A DNA stretch of 34,787 nt from Clostridiales bacterium VE202-01 (GTDB taxonomy: Bacteria > Bacillota_I > Bacilli_A > Erysipelotrichales > Coprobacillaceae), in the NCBI GenBank assembly GCA_000508865.1, contig BAHP02000086.1, positions 1 to 34,787 of the forward strand. Direction: 5' to 3'. The position numbers and the translations under genes were made by a program. Each line of letters starts with the position of its first letter. The first letter of the stretch is position 1. The notes under the pieces are model-generated. The model did not search any database, was not told the origin of the DNA, and saw only the letters and a list, made by a program, of their open reading frames with translations. Below are positions 1-7,138 of this stretch, in pieces.

Positions 1-1
1 T

Positions 2-436
2 TTAATTTAGCGATTCACCTTTATCTTTATGGATATCTAAAAAGTACTTAGCTAAATCATCAATAGTTAAATCAAGCTTTTTTAATTTTTTTTCAGCAGC
101 TTCTTTAACAGTGTCTGTTACTTCAGAATCACTATCTTCACTAGCATAGATAAAACCAATTATCATATCTTCATAATTTTCTGAATCTTCAGGTAGTTCA
201 ATATAAGCAATAGATGAAATTGCATCATCTTCAACATATCCAATATATTGACTTTTTTCTTTTCCGCCACTTGATTCACTTACTGTAACGGTGGTATACT
301 CATCGCTATTATATTTAATAGTATATCCAGCTTCTTTTAATTCTTTAGTAATGTTTTCTGTACTTTTGCTATTAGAACATCCAACAACACTAAAGCATAA
401 TAATAATGTTAATAATAATTTCCCAAAATTTTTCAT
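2..436 (-). CDS. Small lipoprotein of unknown function
   Basis: Complete 144-residue protein, read leftwards, with the stop at the window edge. The N-terminus has two lysines, a leucine-rich hydrophobic stretch and the lipobox V-V-G-C with Cys20, so it should be lipidated and held on the outer face of the membrane. The rest is acidic and lysine-rich, soluble and without a domain I recognise. An ATG four codons upstream (448) also opens the frame, but its AAGG abuts the start directly. The ATG at 436 has GGAG with a 6-nt spacer and is preferred. It is divergent from the mannitol operon with about 340 nt between them, and no partner gene is visible on its strand. Family-level function is unknown. 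Confidence 0.8.
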   Translation of the reverse strand: MKNFGKLLLTLLLCFSVVGCSNSKSTENITKELKEAGYTIKYNSDEYTTVTVSESSGGKEKSQYIGYVEDDAISSIAYIELPEDSENYEDMIIGFIYASEDSDSEVTDTVKEAAEKKLKKLDLTIDDLAKYFLDIHKDKGESLN

Positions 437-471
437 CCTATACTCCATCCTTTATACTTACTATAGAATAT

Positions 472-500
472 ATTATATCTTAAAAGAGCAAAAAAGTAAA
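472..500 (-). promoter_or_regulatory. Probable promoter of the lipoprotein gene
   Basis: On the minus strand TTTACT (500-495) and TATAAT (477-472) are 17 bp apart. The expected start near 465 leaves a short leader before the ATG at 436. The -10 is perfect and the -35 matches four of six. Confidence 0.5.
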
Positions 501-672
501 TTAACTAAAATTTTTGTCAGATTTATGGCTAATAATTTAGGTGATTTTTGATTAAGTAAATAAAGTTGTTCTCAACTATTTGTAACTATCGTATAATAAA
601 AGATAGCAAAAAAATGATATGAGCAAAAAAGTAAAAAATTGTCAAACAATAAGCCTACCAAGACTCTTAAAT

Positions 673-697
673 TTTGTCATTTTATACAAGTGACAAA
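673..697. promoter_or_regulatory. Candidate MtlR operator (TTTGTCA / TGACAAA inverted repeat)
   Basis: TTTGTCA (673-679) and TGACAAA (691-697) form a perfect 7-bp inverted repeat with an 11-nt centre. It lies directly upstream of the -35 at 714, where a PRD-type activator such as MtlR binds. The half-sites fit the TTGNCA/TGNCAA arms I recall for the Bacillus MtlR operator, though the spacer here is 3 nt longer. A third TTGTCA occurs at 639-644. The regulator gene is the second gene of the operon. Confidence 0.5.
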
Positions 698-713
698 CTT
701 CATTTTCATTAAA

Positions 714-742
714 TTGAAAACGCTTTAATTGGCATGTATAGT
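714..742 (+). promoter_or_regulatory. Promoter of the mannitol PTS operon
   Basis: TTGAAA (714-719) and TATAGT (737-742) are 17 bp apart, giving a transcription start near 749 and a leader of about 28 nt with the Shine-Dalgarno region. The candidate activator repeat ends 16 bp upstream of the -35, and the cre box covers the -35, consistent with activation by MtlR and repression by CcpA. Confidence 0.6.
715..728 (+). promoter_or_regulatory. cre box (CcpA site) on the -35 of the mannitol operon
   Basis: TGAAAACGCTTTAA matches the cre core TGWAARCGYTW; only the final C of the consensus is missing. It overlaps the -35 element, a position that would block transcription during growth on preferred sugars. 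Confidence 0.65.
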
Positions 743-776
743 AAGAGTTGTAAAGAGGAAAGGAAAGGAAAAAACG

Positions 777-2129
777 ATGAAAGAAAAATTACAGAAATTC
801 GGACGCGCCTTAAGTGCAATGGTTATGCCCAATATTGCTGTATTCATTGCATGGGGACTGATAACATCATTTTTTATGGAAGATGGTTGGTTACCTAATG
901 AAACCCTAGCAACTCTAATTGAGCCAATGAATAAGTATTTATTACCTATCTTGATAGGATACACTGGTGGGCACAATGTCTATGGACAACGAGGGGCTAC
1001 AGTTGGAGCAATAATGACGATTGGAGTTCTTGTAGGAGCACCAATTCCAATGTTTATTGGAGCAATGATTGCTGGACCACTTGGAGCTTGGTTAATTAAA
1101 AAATTAGATGAATTATTAAAGGATAGAACACCACAAGGATTTGAGATGTTAGTCAATAACTTCTCAGCAGGAATTTTAGGATTCTTTTTAGCGATTCTAG
1201 GATGTTTTGCAATCAATCCTGCATGTTTAGCATTAAACGATGGTTTAACTGCCGGAGTTAATTTCTTTGTTGAACATGGATTACTTCCTCTGGTATCAAT
1301 TATTATTGAACCAGCAAAAGTGTTATTTTTGAACAATGCAATTAATCATGGTATTTTTTCACCAATAGGTATTCAAGATGTATTAGATACAGGAAAATCA
1401 GTTTTCTTCTTGATTGAAGCAAATCCAGGACCAGGATTAGGAATTTTATTAGCGTATTGCTTCTTTGGAAAAGGTAGTGCCAAATCATCAGCACCAGGAG
1501 CAGCAATAATTCATTTCTTTGGAGGTATCCATGAAATTTACTTCCCATATATCTTAATGAGTCCAGCTTTGATTTTAGCGGCTATTGCCGGTGGGGCAAC
1601 AGGTGTCTTAGTTAATGTAATCTTTGATTCAGGATTAGTTTCTCCAGCTTCTCCAGGAAGTATCATCGCTATTTTAGGAATGTGTAAAGGAAGCAGTTAT
1701 ATCGGGGTAATTTTAAGTGTAATTGCAGCAACTGCCGTTTCTATGGTCATTGCATCAATTATTTTAAAAAGAAATAAAAACAATGATGCTGATTTAGAAA
1801 CAACAAAAACTCAAGTTCAAGAAATGAAGGGAACAAAAACTGAAATTGCATATAATCAATTACGCAAGATCGTCTTTGCCTGTGATGCTGGAATGGGATC
1901 AAGTGCAATGGGAGCTGCTTTACTTACAAAGAAATTAAAAGCAGCAGGTATTGATGTCGATGTGCCACATTATGCAATCAATGATATTCCCAAAGATACA
2001 GAAGTAGTTGTAACTCATGAATCGTTGGTCAGTCGGGTAAAAGGAGATTTACCAAACGTTGTAGTCTTCCCAATTACTAATTTTATGGGTGGCAGCGAAT
2101 ATGATGAAATAGTTAATAAATTAAAATAA
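777..2129 (+). CDS. mtlA: PTS mannitol-specific EIICB
   Basis: 450-residue membrane permease that imports and phosphorylates a hexitol, most likely D-mannitol to mannitol-1-phosphate. Residues 1 to about 340 form the multi-spanning IIC domain, with the signature GGIHEIYF (His252, Glu253), the MVMPNI N-terminus and the NNAINHGI loop of the MtlA family. A linker leads to the IIB domain, whose phosphorylatable Cys369 sits in CDAGMGSSAMGA. There is no fused IIA domain; that function lies three genes on. An upstream ATG at 729 is in frame, but the purine-rich ribosome binding region and the family N-terminus MKEKLQKFGR point to 777. First gene of the operon, with 15 nt to the preferred mtlR start. 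Substrate is inferred from family similarity. Confidence 0.92.
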   Translation: MKEKLQKFGRALSAMVMPNIAVFIAWGLITSFFMEDGWLPNETLATLIEPMNKYLLPILIGYTGGHNVYGQRGATVGAIMTIGVLVGAPIPMFIGAMIAGPLGAWLIKKLDELLKDRTPQGFEMLVNNFSAGILGFFLAILGCFAINPACLALNDGLTAGVNFFVEHGLLPLVSIIIEPAKVLFLNNAINHGIFSPIGIQDVLDTGKSVFFLIEANPGPGLGILLAYCFFGKGSAKSSAPGAAIIHFFGGIHEIYFPYILMSPALILAAIAGGATGVLVNVIFDSGLVSPASPGSIIAILGMCKGSSYIGVILSVIAATAVSMVIASIILKRNKNNDADLETTKTQVQEMKGTKTEIAYNQLRKIVFACDAGMGSSAMGAALLTKKLKAAGIDVDVPHYAINDIPKDTEVVVTHESLVSRVKGDLPNVVVFPITNFMGGSEYDEIVNKLK

Positions 2130-2141
2130 TTGGAGGTAAAG

Positions 2142-4175
2142 ATGATGTATTCATCTCGTGAAGCAAAAATTTTATCAATATGTTTATTAAGAGATGATTA
2201 CATCACTTATCAAGAAATATCAGATCAACTAAACATTAGTACTCGAACAATTATGCGAGAACTATCTCAATTAAAAAACTCTTTACAAAAAATGAATTTA
2301 AAAATCCTTTCAAAAAAGGGAAAAGGAATCTTAATATCAGGAACAGAAGAAGCAAAACAAAATCTAATAATGGATATTCAGGGATCAAAAATTGATTACA
2401 TGGATAAAGAAGAACGCCAAGAGTTGCTTTGTTTGGAATTATTACATGCTAATGAAATCCAGAAACTTTATTACTATAGTAATAAGTTTCAAGTATCTGA
2501 AGCAACGATTTCTCATGATCTTGATGATTTAGAAAAATTCTTTGCTAAATATGATATAAAGATGATTCGAAGACCCGGATACGGAGTTGGTTTAGAAGCT
2601 GATGAGTCAGAGATTCGTAGAGCCATTTCAACAATTATCAACAATACGGTACAGCATCATATTATGAATGTTGACTTCGATCGCTATAACATCCAAGATG
2701 TAATCAATCAAATTTCAGTTACTAAAAATTCGAATATGAATAAACTATTAGATTATGATGTATTAAAAATTATATTAGAGGTCTTTAAAACGCATCATGA
2801 AGAACTCAATTTAGATAATATGGCAAAAAGCTCGTACATGGGCTTATTGATACACTTAATGATTGCCATCAACCGAATTAAACAAGGTGAAGCATTACAA
2901 GATAATCGGGCGATATTTAATTTAATTAATGATCGTAAAGCTTATCAAAATGCTCAAATAATGGTTGATTATTTAGCAAAAGCTTTTGATATTACCATTG
3001 AAGATACTGAATGTGCTTTTGTAGCTATTCATCTTCAAAGTGCTAAATCAGCAATTATTAAAGATGATGAAAATCAAGTTGAACAATATCATGATCTCAT
3101 TATGGCAATGTTAAATGTTTTTAATGAGTATCAGATAAATTTATATAGTGATTATGAATTGTACCAAAGCCTTGCAGCTCATCTTGAGCCGGCAATGGTT
3201 CGCTTAGAATATAATTTACCAATTTATAATCCAATGTTAGAACAAATTAAAGAAAGTTATCAAGAAATATTCGAAATTACGCAAAAAGCTTGTAAAGTCT
3301 TTGAAGAAACATATAACTATACATTAAATGAAGATGAAATTGGCTACTTAGTCTTACACTTTGCTGCAGCAATCGAGCGCAACAAGTTAAATCAGGTAGA
3401 ACGCCCGATTAATGTAGGGATCGTTTGCAGCAGTGGTATTGGTATTTCTGCTTTACTAGTAGCAAGATTAAAACGAATCGTTGATAAAAATGTCAATCTT
3501 GTCCCATTATCAATTAGTGAGATAAATAATAATAACTGTGAATTATTAATTTCAACTTTTGCAATTAAAGAAGCCATAATCGTTAGCCCTATACTTAATC
3601 AAAATGATGTTGCAAATGTAATTGAAGCTATTAAAAATAAACGGCAACAAAAACCCATAACCACTAATAAACAATACCCGTCAATCAATCTAATTGAAAT
3701 ATTAGATAATATCAAACACTTAATTGATAATCTGACAATTACCAGCATCCCCAATAACGCTAATAAAGAAAACGTAATTTTGACATTATGTCAACAAGTA
3801 TCTAATGATCCAATCTTAGTGACGCAAATAAAAGAACGTGAAAGTAAGGGAAGTAATATTTATAACTCATTTGGCTTTGCCTTATTACACACAACAACAG
3901 ATTTAATTAATCAATGTATAATAAAAATTTTAAAGCCTGATCAAAAAACTTTTGTAAATAAGGAATTAGATAATATCAGAGTAGTTTTATTAATGCTATT
4001 ACCTAGCAAAGCTACACAAATTCAAAAAAGACTAATGTCACATGTTTCAGCGATGTTAATTGAAGATGATAACTTCTTGGATAATCTAGCAAAAAGTGAT
4101 CAAGAAAATCTTGCTGATATATTTAATGATGTTCTACAAAAATTTATTATTAATGTAATTAAAGAGGAGGAATAA
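2142..4175 (+). CDS. mtlR: MtlR-type PRD transcriptional activator
   Basis: 677-residue BglG/MtlR-family DNA-binding activator. Order: N-terminal helix-turn-helix domains (about 1-160), PRD1 and PRD2 (about 190-410), a IIB-like domain with Cys429 in VCSSGIGIS, and a C-terminal EIIA-like domain with His583 in ALLHTT. Histidines expected as PTS phosphorylation sites are visible in both PRDs (LIHLM, AIHLQ, AAHLE, VLHFA). PTS phosphorylation of these domains normally tunes activity to sugar supply and carbon status. A TTG at 2130 also opens the frame but has no ribosome binding site; GGAGG at 2132-2136 serves ATG 2142 or, with better spacing, ATG 2145. It probably binds the inverted repeat at 673-697. 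Three nucleotides separate it from the next gene. Confidence 0.9.
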   Translation: MMYSSREAKILSICLLRDDYITYQEISDQLNISTRTIMRELSQLKNSLQKMNLKILSKKGKGILISGTEEAKQNLIMDIQGSKIDYMDKEERQELLCLELLHANEIQKLYYYSNKFQVSEATISHDLDDLEKFFAKYDIKMIRRPGYGVGLEADESEIRRAISTIINNTVQHHIMNVDFDRYNIQDVINQISVTKNSNMNKLLDYDVLKIILEVFKTHHEELNLDNMAKSSYMGLLIHLMIAINRIKQGEALQDNRAIFNLINDRKAYQNAQIMVDYLAKAFDITIEDTECAFVAIHLQSAKSAIIKDDENQVEQYHDLIMAMLNVFNEYQINLYSDYELYQSLAAHLEPAMVRLEYNLPIYNPMLEQIKESYQEIFEITQKACKVFEETYNYTLNEDEIGYLVLHFAAAIERNKLNQVERPINVGIVCSSGIGISALLVARLKRIVDKNVNLVPLSISEINNNNCELLISTFAIKEAIIVSPILNQNDVANVIEAIKNKRQQKPITTNKQYPSINLIEILDNIKHLIDNLTITSIPNNANKENVILTLCQQVSNDPILVTQIKERESKGSNIYNSFGFALLHTTTDLINQCIIKILKPDQKTFVNKELDNIRVVLLMLLPSKATQIQKRLMSHVSAMLIEDDNFLDNLAKSDQENLADIFNDVLQKFIINVIKEEE

Positions 4176-4178
4176 CAG

Positions 4179-4886
4179 ATGTCTAGAATTAACGTATATT
4201 TTGCCTGTGATGCCGGAATGGGATCTAGTGCATTGGGTGCCAGCCTACTAAAAAAATTTGTTTCCATTGACGTAAAAGTCTCTAACTGTGCAATATACGA
4301 AATTCCCTATGACTGTAATGTTGTAATCTCACAAAGAGCATTAATAAATTCTATAAAGAATCAATACCGATTTTTAAAAGTATATGCCATAGATAACTTC
4401 TTAGATGATCAAAGACTTCAACAAATAGCGAAGGAGATAAATGAAATGATGGACAACAATAGTATTTTAGCCAAAGAATCAATCGTTTTAGATTGTAAAT
4501 CAACAACTAGTGATGAAGCAATTATTGCAGTAGGAAAACTGCTTAAGGATAAAGGATATATTGAAGAACCATATATCCAGGGAATGTTAAATCGTGATCA
4601 TGACTTAACTACTTATATTGGTAACGATCTTGCTATTCCTCATGGTGAATATGATGTCAAAGACTATGTTAAAAATACTGGAATTGCAGTAATGATCTAT
4701 CCAGATGGGATTAATTGGAATGGTAATAAAGCCCGAATTGTAATTGGAATTGCTGCTAAGGGTGATGATCACATGGAAATTCTTACAAATATTGCTTTAA
4801 AATTAAGTGATATGAGTACTGTTGATGAGTTAGTAGCATGTAAAGATATTGATCGTATATATGATGTTTTAACAAAAGGAGAATAA
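4179..4886 (+). CDS. PTS EIIB-EIIA fusion protein, mannitol type
   Basis: 235-residue cytoplasmic phosphocarrier. Residues 1 to about 88 are an MtlA-type IIB domain with Cys10 in CDAGMGSSALGA. Residues about 92-235 are a mannitol/fructose-type IIA domain with active-site His155 in AIPHGE. The IIA half takes phosphate from HPr. The IIB half duplicates the one already on the EIICB, which is unusual; mtlF is normally IIA alone. The two IIB domains share the same motif but are clearly diverged, so this is not a recent copy. AAGAGGAGG lies upstream of the ATG. It could relay phosphate to the EIICB or signal to MtlR. Domain calls are firm; the role of the second IIB is inference. Confidence 0.88.
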   Translation: MSRINVYFACDAGMGSSALGASLLKKFVSIDVKVSNCAIYEIPYDCNVVISQRALINSIKNQYRFLKVYAIDNFLDDQRLQQIAKEINEMMDNNSILAKESIVLDCKSTTSDEAIIAVGKLLKDKGYIEEPYIQGMLNRDHDLTTYIGNDLAIPHGEYDVKDYVKNTGIAVMIYPDGINWNGNKARIVIGIAAKGDDHMEILTNIALKLSDMSTVDELVACKDIDRIYDVLTKGE

Positions 4887-4888
4887 TC

Positions 4889-5818
4889 ATGATAATTACA
4901 GTAACTTTAAATCCTGCTATTGATAAAACAGCACATGTAGAAAAAATGATTCCTAATGGATTAAATCGTTTAAATAATATTATTCTTGATGTTGGTGGAA
5001 AAGGTATCAATGTTTCTAAAGCAATCAAAGAATTAGGCGGAAAATCTATTTGTACAGGTTTTGTTGCTGGTAGTAACGGAAAGTGGATTGAGGATAAATT
5101 AGATAGTTTAGGATTAGAATATAAATTCAGACATGTAGAAGGTAATACTAGAATCAACTTAAAGGTTCTAGATCGTGATATGAACTTAACCGAATTAAAT
5201 GATACGGGAGATCAAATTAGTGAAAATGATCTACGTTATTTAAAAGAAGATCTAATAGAAATGGTTAAGCCAAATGATATTGTTGTTTTAGCTGGAAGTG
5301 TGCCTAGTGGCGTACCAGTAACTATTTATCAAGAATTAATTACGATGATCAAAGCTAAAGGGGCGAAAGTTATTTTAGATGCCGATGGGGATCTATTTAC
5401 CCAGGGAATAAAAGCTTCTCCGACTTTGATTAAACCAAATAAGTATGAATTATGTAAATACTTTGGAATATCTGAAGAAGTTAATGATGTTGAGTTAGTA
5501 AGTCATGCGAAAAAATTATTATATAAAGGAATAGAAACAGTTGTTATTTCATTAGGATCAAGGGGAGCAATCTTTATCACTAATGAAGAAACAGCATATG
5601 TAAAAGGTTTAAATATAATAGCCCATTCAGCTGTTGGGGCTGGAGATTCAATGGTTGGAGCTCTTGCATATGGAATTAGCGAAGATTTAGAATTAATTCC
5701 ATTGATCAAATTAGCAGTTGCTACTTCAGCTGGAGCTGTAATGACTAAGGGAACAAAAGCACCAAGTCGCAGTGTTGTCGAGATGTTAATGAAAGAAGTC
5801 GAAATTGATTTTAGATAG
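4889..5818 (+). CDS. fruK: 1-phosphofructokinase (PfkB/ribokinase family)
   Basis: 309-residue cytoplasmic kinase, normal length. Shows the N-terminus TVTLNPAIDKT, the phosphosugar-binding GGKGINVS near residue 40, and the C-terminal anion-hole signature VGAGDS with catalytic Asp253. It closely resembles FruK, which converts fructose-1-phosphate to fructose-1,6-bisphosphate; the sister enzyme LacC (tagatose-6-phosphate kinase) is the main alternative. Ribosome binding site AAAGGAG lies inside the end of the preceding gene. Its presence beside a mannitol PTS with no mtlD implies that the pathway makes a ketose-1-phosphate rather than fructose-6-phosphate. Confidence 0.85.
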   Translation: MIITVTLNPAIDKTAHVEKMIPNGLNRLNNIILDVGGKGINVSKAIKELGGKSICTGFVAGSNGKWIEDKLDSLGLEYKFRHVEGNTRINLKVLDRDMNLTELNDTGDQISENDLRYLKEDLIEMVKPNDIVVLAGSVPSGVPVTIYQELITMIKAKGAKVILDADGDLFTQGIKASPTLIKPNKYELCKYFGISEEVNDVELVSHAKKLLYKGIETVVISLGSRGAIFITNEETAYVKGLNIIAHSAVGAGDSMVGALAYGISEDLELIPLIKLAVATSAGAVMTKGTKAPSRSVVEMLMKEVEIDFR

Positions 5819-5832
5819 AGGAGAGAGAAAAA

Positions 5833-7083
5833 ATGAAAACAAAAGCGGTACGCTTATATGGTGTAGATGATGTACGATTAGAAGAATTTGAATTACCAGA
5901 AATTAAAGATGATGAAATTTTAGTAAAAGTAGTTTCAGATAGTATCTGTATGTCAACATATAAAACTATTAAACAAGGTGCTAATCATAAACGAGTACCT
6001 AATGATGTTTACGATAATCCAATTATTATTGGACATGAATTTGCTGGAGATATCGTAAAGGTTGGAAAAAAATGGCAAGATAAATTTAAACCAGGGCAAA
6101 AATTTGCACAACAGCCAGCAATTCCTGGTCAAATGGAATCACCAGGATATTCTTATCAATGGTGTGGAGGAGATACACAATACTGTATTTTCCCAAATGA
6201 TATCATTGAAGCGGACTGTTTATGGACTTTTGAAGGCGATAGTTATTTTGCAGCATCTGTAGCTGAACCAATGTGCTGTGTCATTTCAGGATTCCATACT
6301 CATTATCATACAGTTCCTGGATGCTATGATCATGTAATGGGAACTAAAGAAGGCGGTAATATTTTAATTTTAGGTGGATGTGGACCAATGGGATTAGGTG
6401 CTGTAAGTTATGCTTTAACTTATGAAAATAAACCTAAACGTGTAGTTGTTACAGAAATTTCTGATGAAAGAATTGCTCGTGCTAAAGAAGTTATCTCAGT
6501 TGAAGAAGCTGCTGCACATGGGGTTGAATTACATTATGTCAATACCGCAAATATGGAAAATCAAAAAGAAGAATTATTAGCACTTACTGATGGAAAAGGT
6601 TATGATGATGTTTTCGTTTATATTCCTAATAAAGCAGTTTCTGAATTAGGAGATGAATTATTGGCTTATGACGGTAATTTAAACTTATTTGCTGGACCAA
6701 CAGATCCTAATTTCTCAGCCAATATGAATTTATACAATTGCCATTATTCAAGACATCGTATTTTAGGAAGTACTGGGGGAACGATTGATGATATGAAAGA
6801 AGCTATTGATAAAGATGCCAAAGGATTGATCAATAGTGCCGTAATGATTACGCATATCGGTGGTTTAGATGCTGTTGCTGAAACTACTAAAAATCTACCA
6901 AATATTCCAGGTGGTAAAAAATTGATTTACACTCATATTGAAATGCCTTTAACAGCAATTGATGATTTTGAAGAATTGGGAAAAACAAATGATTTATTTA
7001 AACAATTAGCCCAGGCAACTAAGAAAACTAAAGGCTTATGGAACAGTGAAGCAGAAAAAATCTTATTAAACTATTATAAATAA
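5833..7083 (+). CDS. Zinc-dependent dehydrogenase, L-sorbose-1-phosphate reductase (SorE)-like
   Basis: 416-residue medium-chain dehydrogenase. The N-terminal half has Cys39 and His68-Glu69 (GHEFAG) as likely catalytic zinc ligands. The nucleotide-binding Rossmann motif GGCGPMG is at 181-187. Stretches such as SDSICMSTYK, THIGGL and IPGGKKLIYT are typical of SorE, which interconverts L-sorbose-1-phosphate and D-glucitol-6-phosphate by redox at the carbon next to the phosphorylated one. Here it takes the place mtlD would hold. The same regiochemistry on mannitol-1-phosphate would give fructose-1-phosphate for the adjacent kinase. Family is firm; substrate is inferred. Last clear gene of the operon, followed by a hairpin. 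Confidence 0.85.
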   Translation: MKTKAVRLYGVDDVRLEEFELPEIKDDEILVKVVSDSICMSTYKTIKQGANHKRVPNDVYDNPIIIGHEFAGDIVKVGKKWQDKFKPGQKFAQQPAIPGQMESPGYSYQWCGGDTQYCIFPNDIIEADCLWTFEGDSYFAASVAEPMCCVISGFHTHYHTVPGCYDHVMGTKEGGNILILGGCGPMGLGAVSYALTYENKPKRVVVTEISDERIARAKEVISVEEAAAHGVELHYVNTANMENQKEELLALTDGKGYDDVFVYIPNKAVSELGDELLAYDGNLNLFAGPTDPNFSANMNLYNCHYSRHRILGSTGGTIDDMKEAIDKDAKGLINSAVMITHIGGLDAVAETTKNLPNIPGGKKLIYTHIEMPLTAIDDFEELGKTNDLFKQLAQATKKTKGLWNSEAEKILLNYYK

Positions 7084-7091
7084 TCATACGC

Positions 7092-7120
7092 ATAGGCTTA
7101 TATCAAAGATATAAGCCTAT
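7092..7120 (+). terminator. Hairpin at the end of the mannitol operon (weak terminator or attenuator)
   Basis: Perfect 13-bp stem ATAGGCTTATATC / GATATAAGCCTAT with an AAA loop. The following tract is only TTTAAAT, so termination is probably partial. The next gene starts 18 nt later with its own Shine-Dalgarno, so some read-through is likely. Confidence 0.6.
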
Positions 7121-7138
7121 TTAAATAAAGGAGATATT

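Larger units (their letters stand above)
437..776. other. Divergent intergenic region with regulatory sites
   Basis: No gene fits here. It holds the leftward promoter at 472-500 and, on the right, an inverted repeat (673-697), a cre box (715-728) and the mannitol operon promoter (714-742). Further features are a 5-bp hairpin AGTTG/CAACT (564-577), a lone TATAAT (592-597) with a poor -35, and an extra TTGTCA half-site (639-644). The purine-rich stretch GAGGAAAGGAAAGG before 777 is the ribosome binding region of the PTS gene. Confidence 0.6.

Noticed and set aside
569-597. TTCTCA-17-TATAAT as the mannitol operon promoter
   Set aside because: The -10 is perfect but the -35 is poor, and it would put the operator and cre in the transcribed leader. 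The 714-742 promoter fits both sites better, though a second start is possible.
980-1336. Antisense ORFs inside mtlA, fruK, atpA, atpF and other genes
   Set aside because: They mirror conserved genes on the other strand, lack ribosome binding sites and show no family features.
2130-2132. TTG start for mtlR, and likewise TTG 13629 for atpE and GTG 14923 for atpA
   Set aside because: Each lies on or before the Shine-Dalgarno sequence of a better-placed downstream start.
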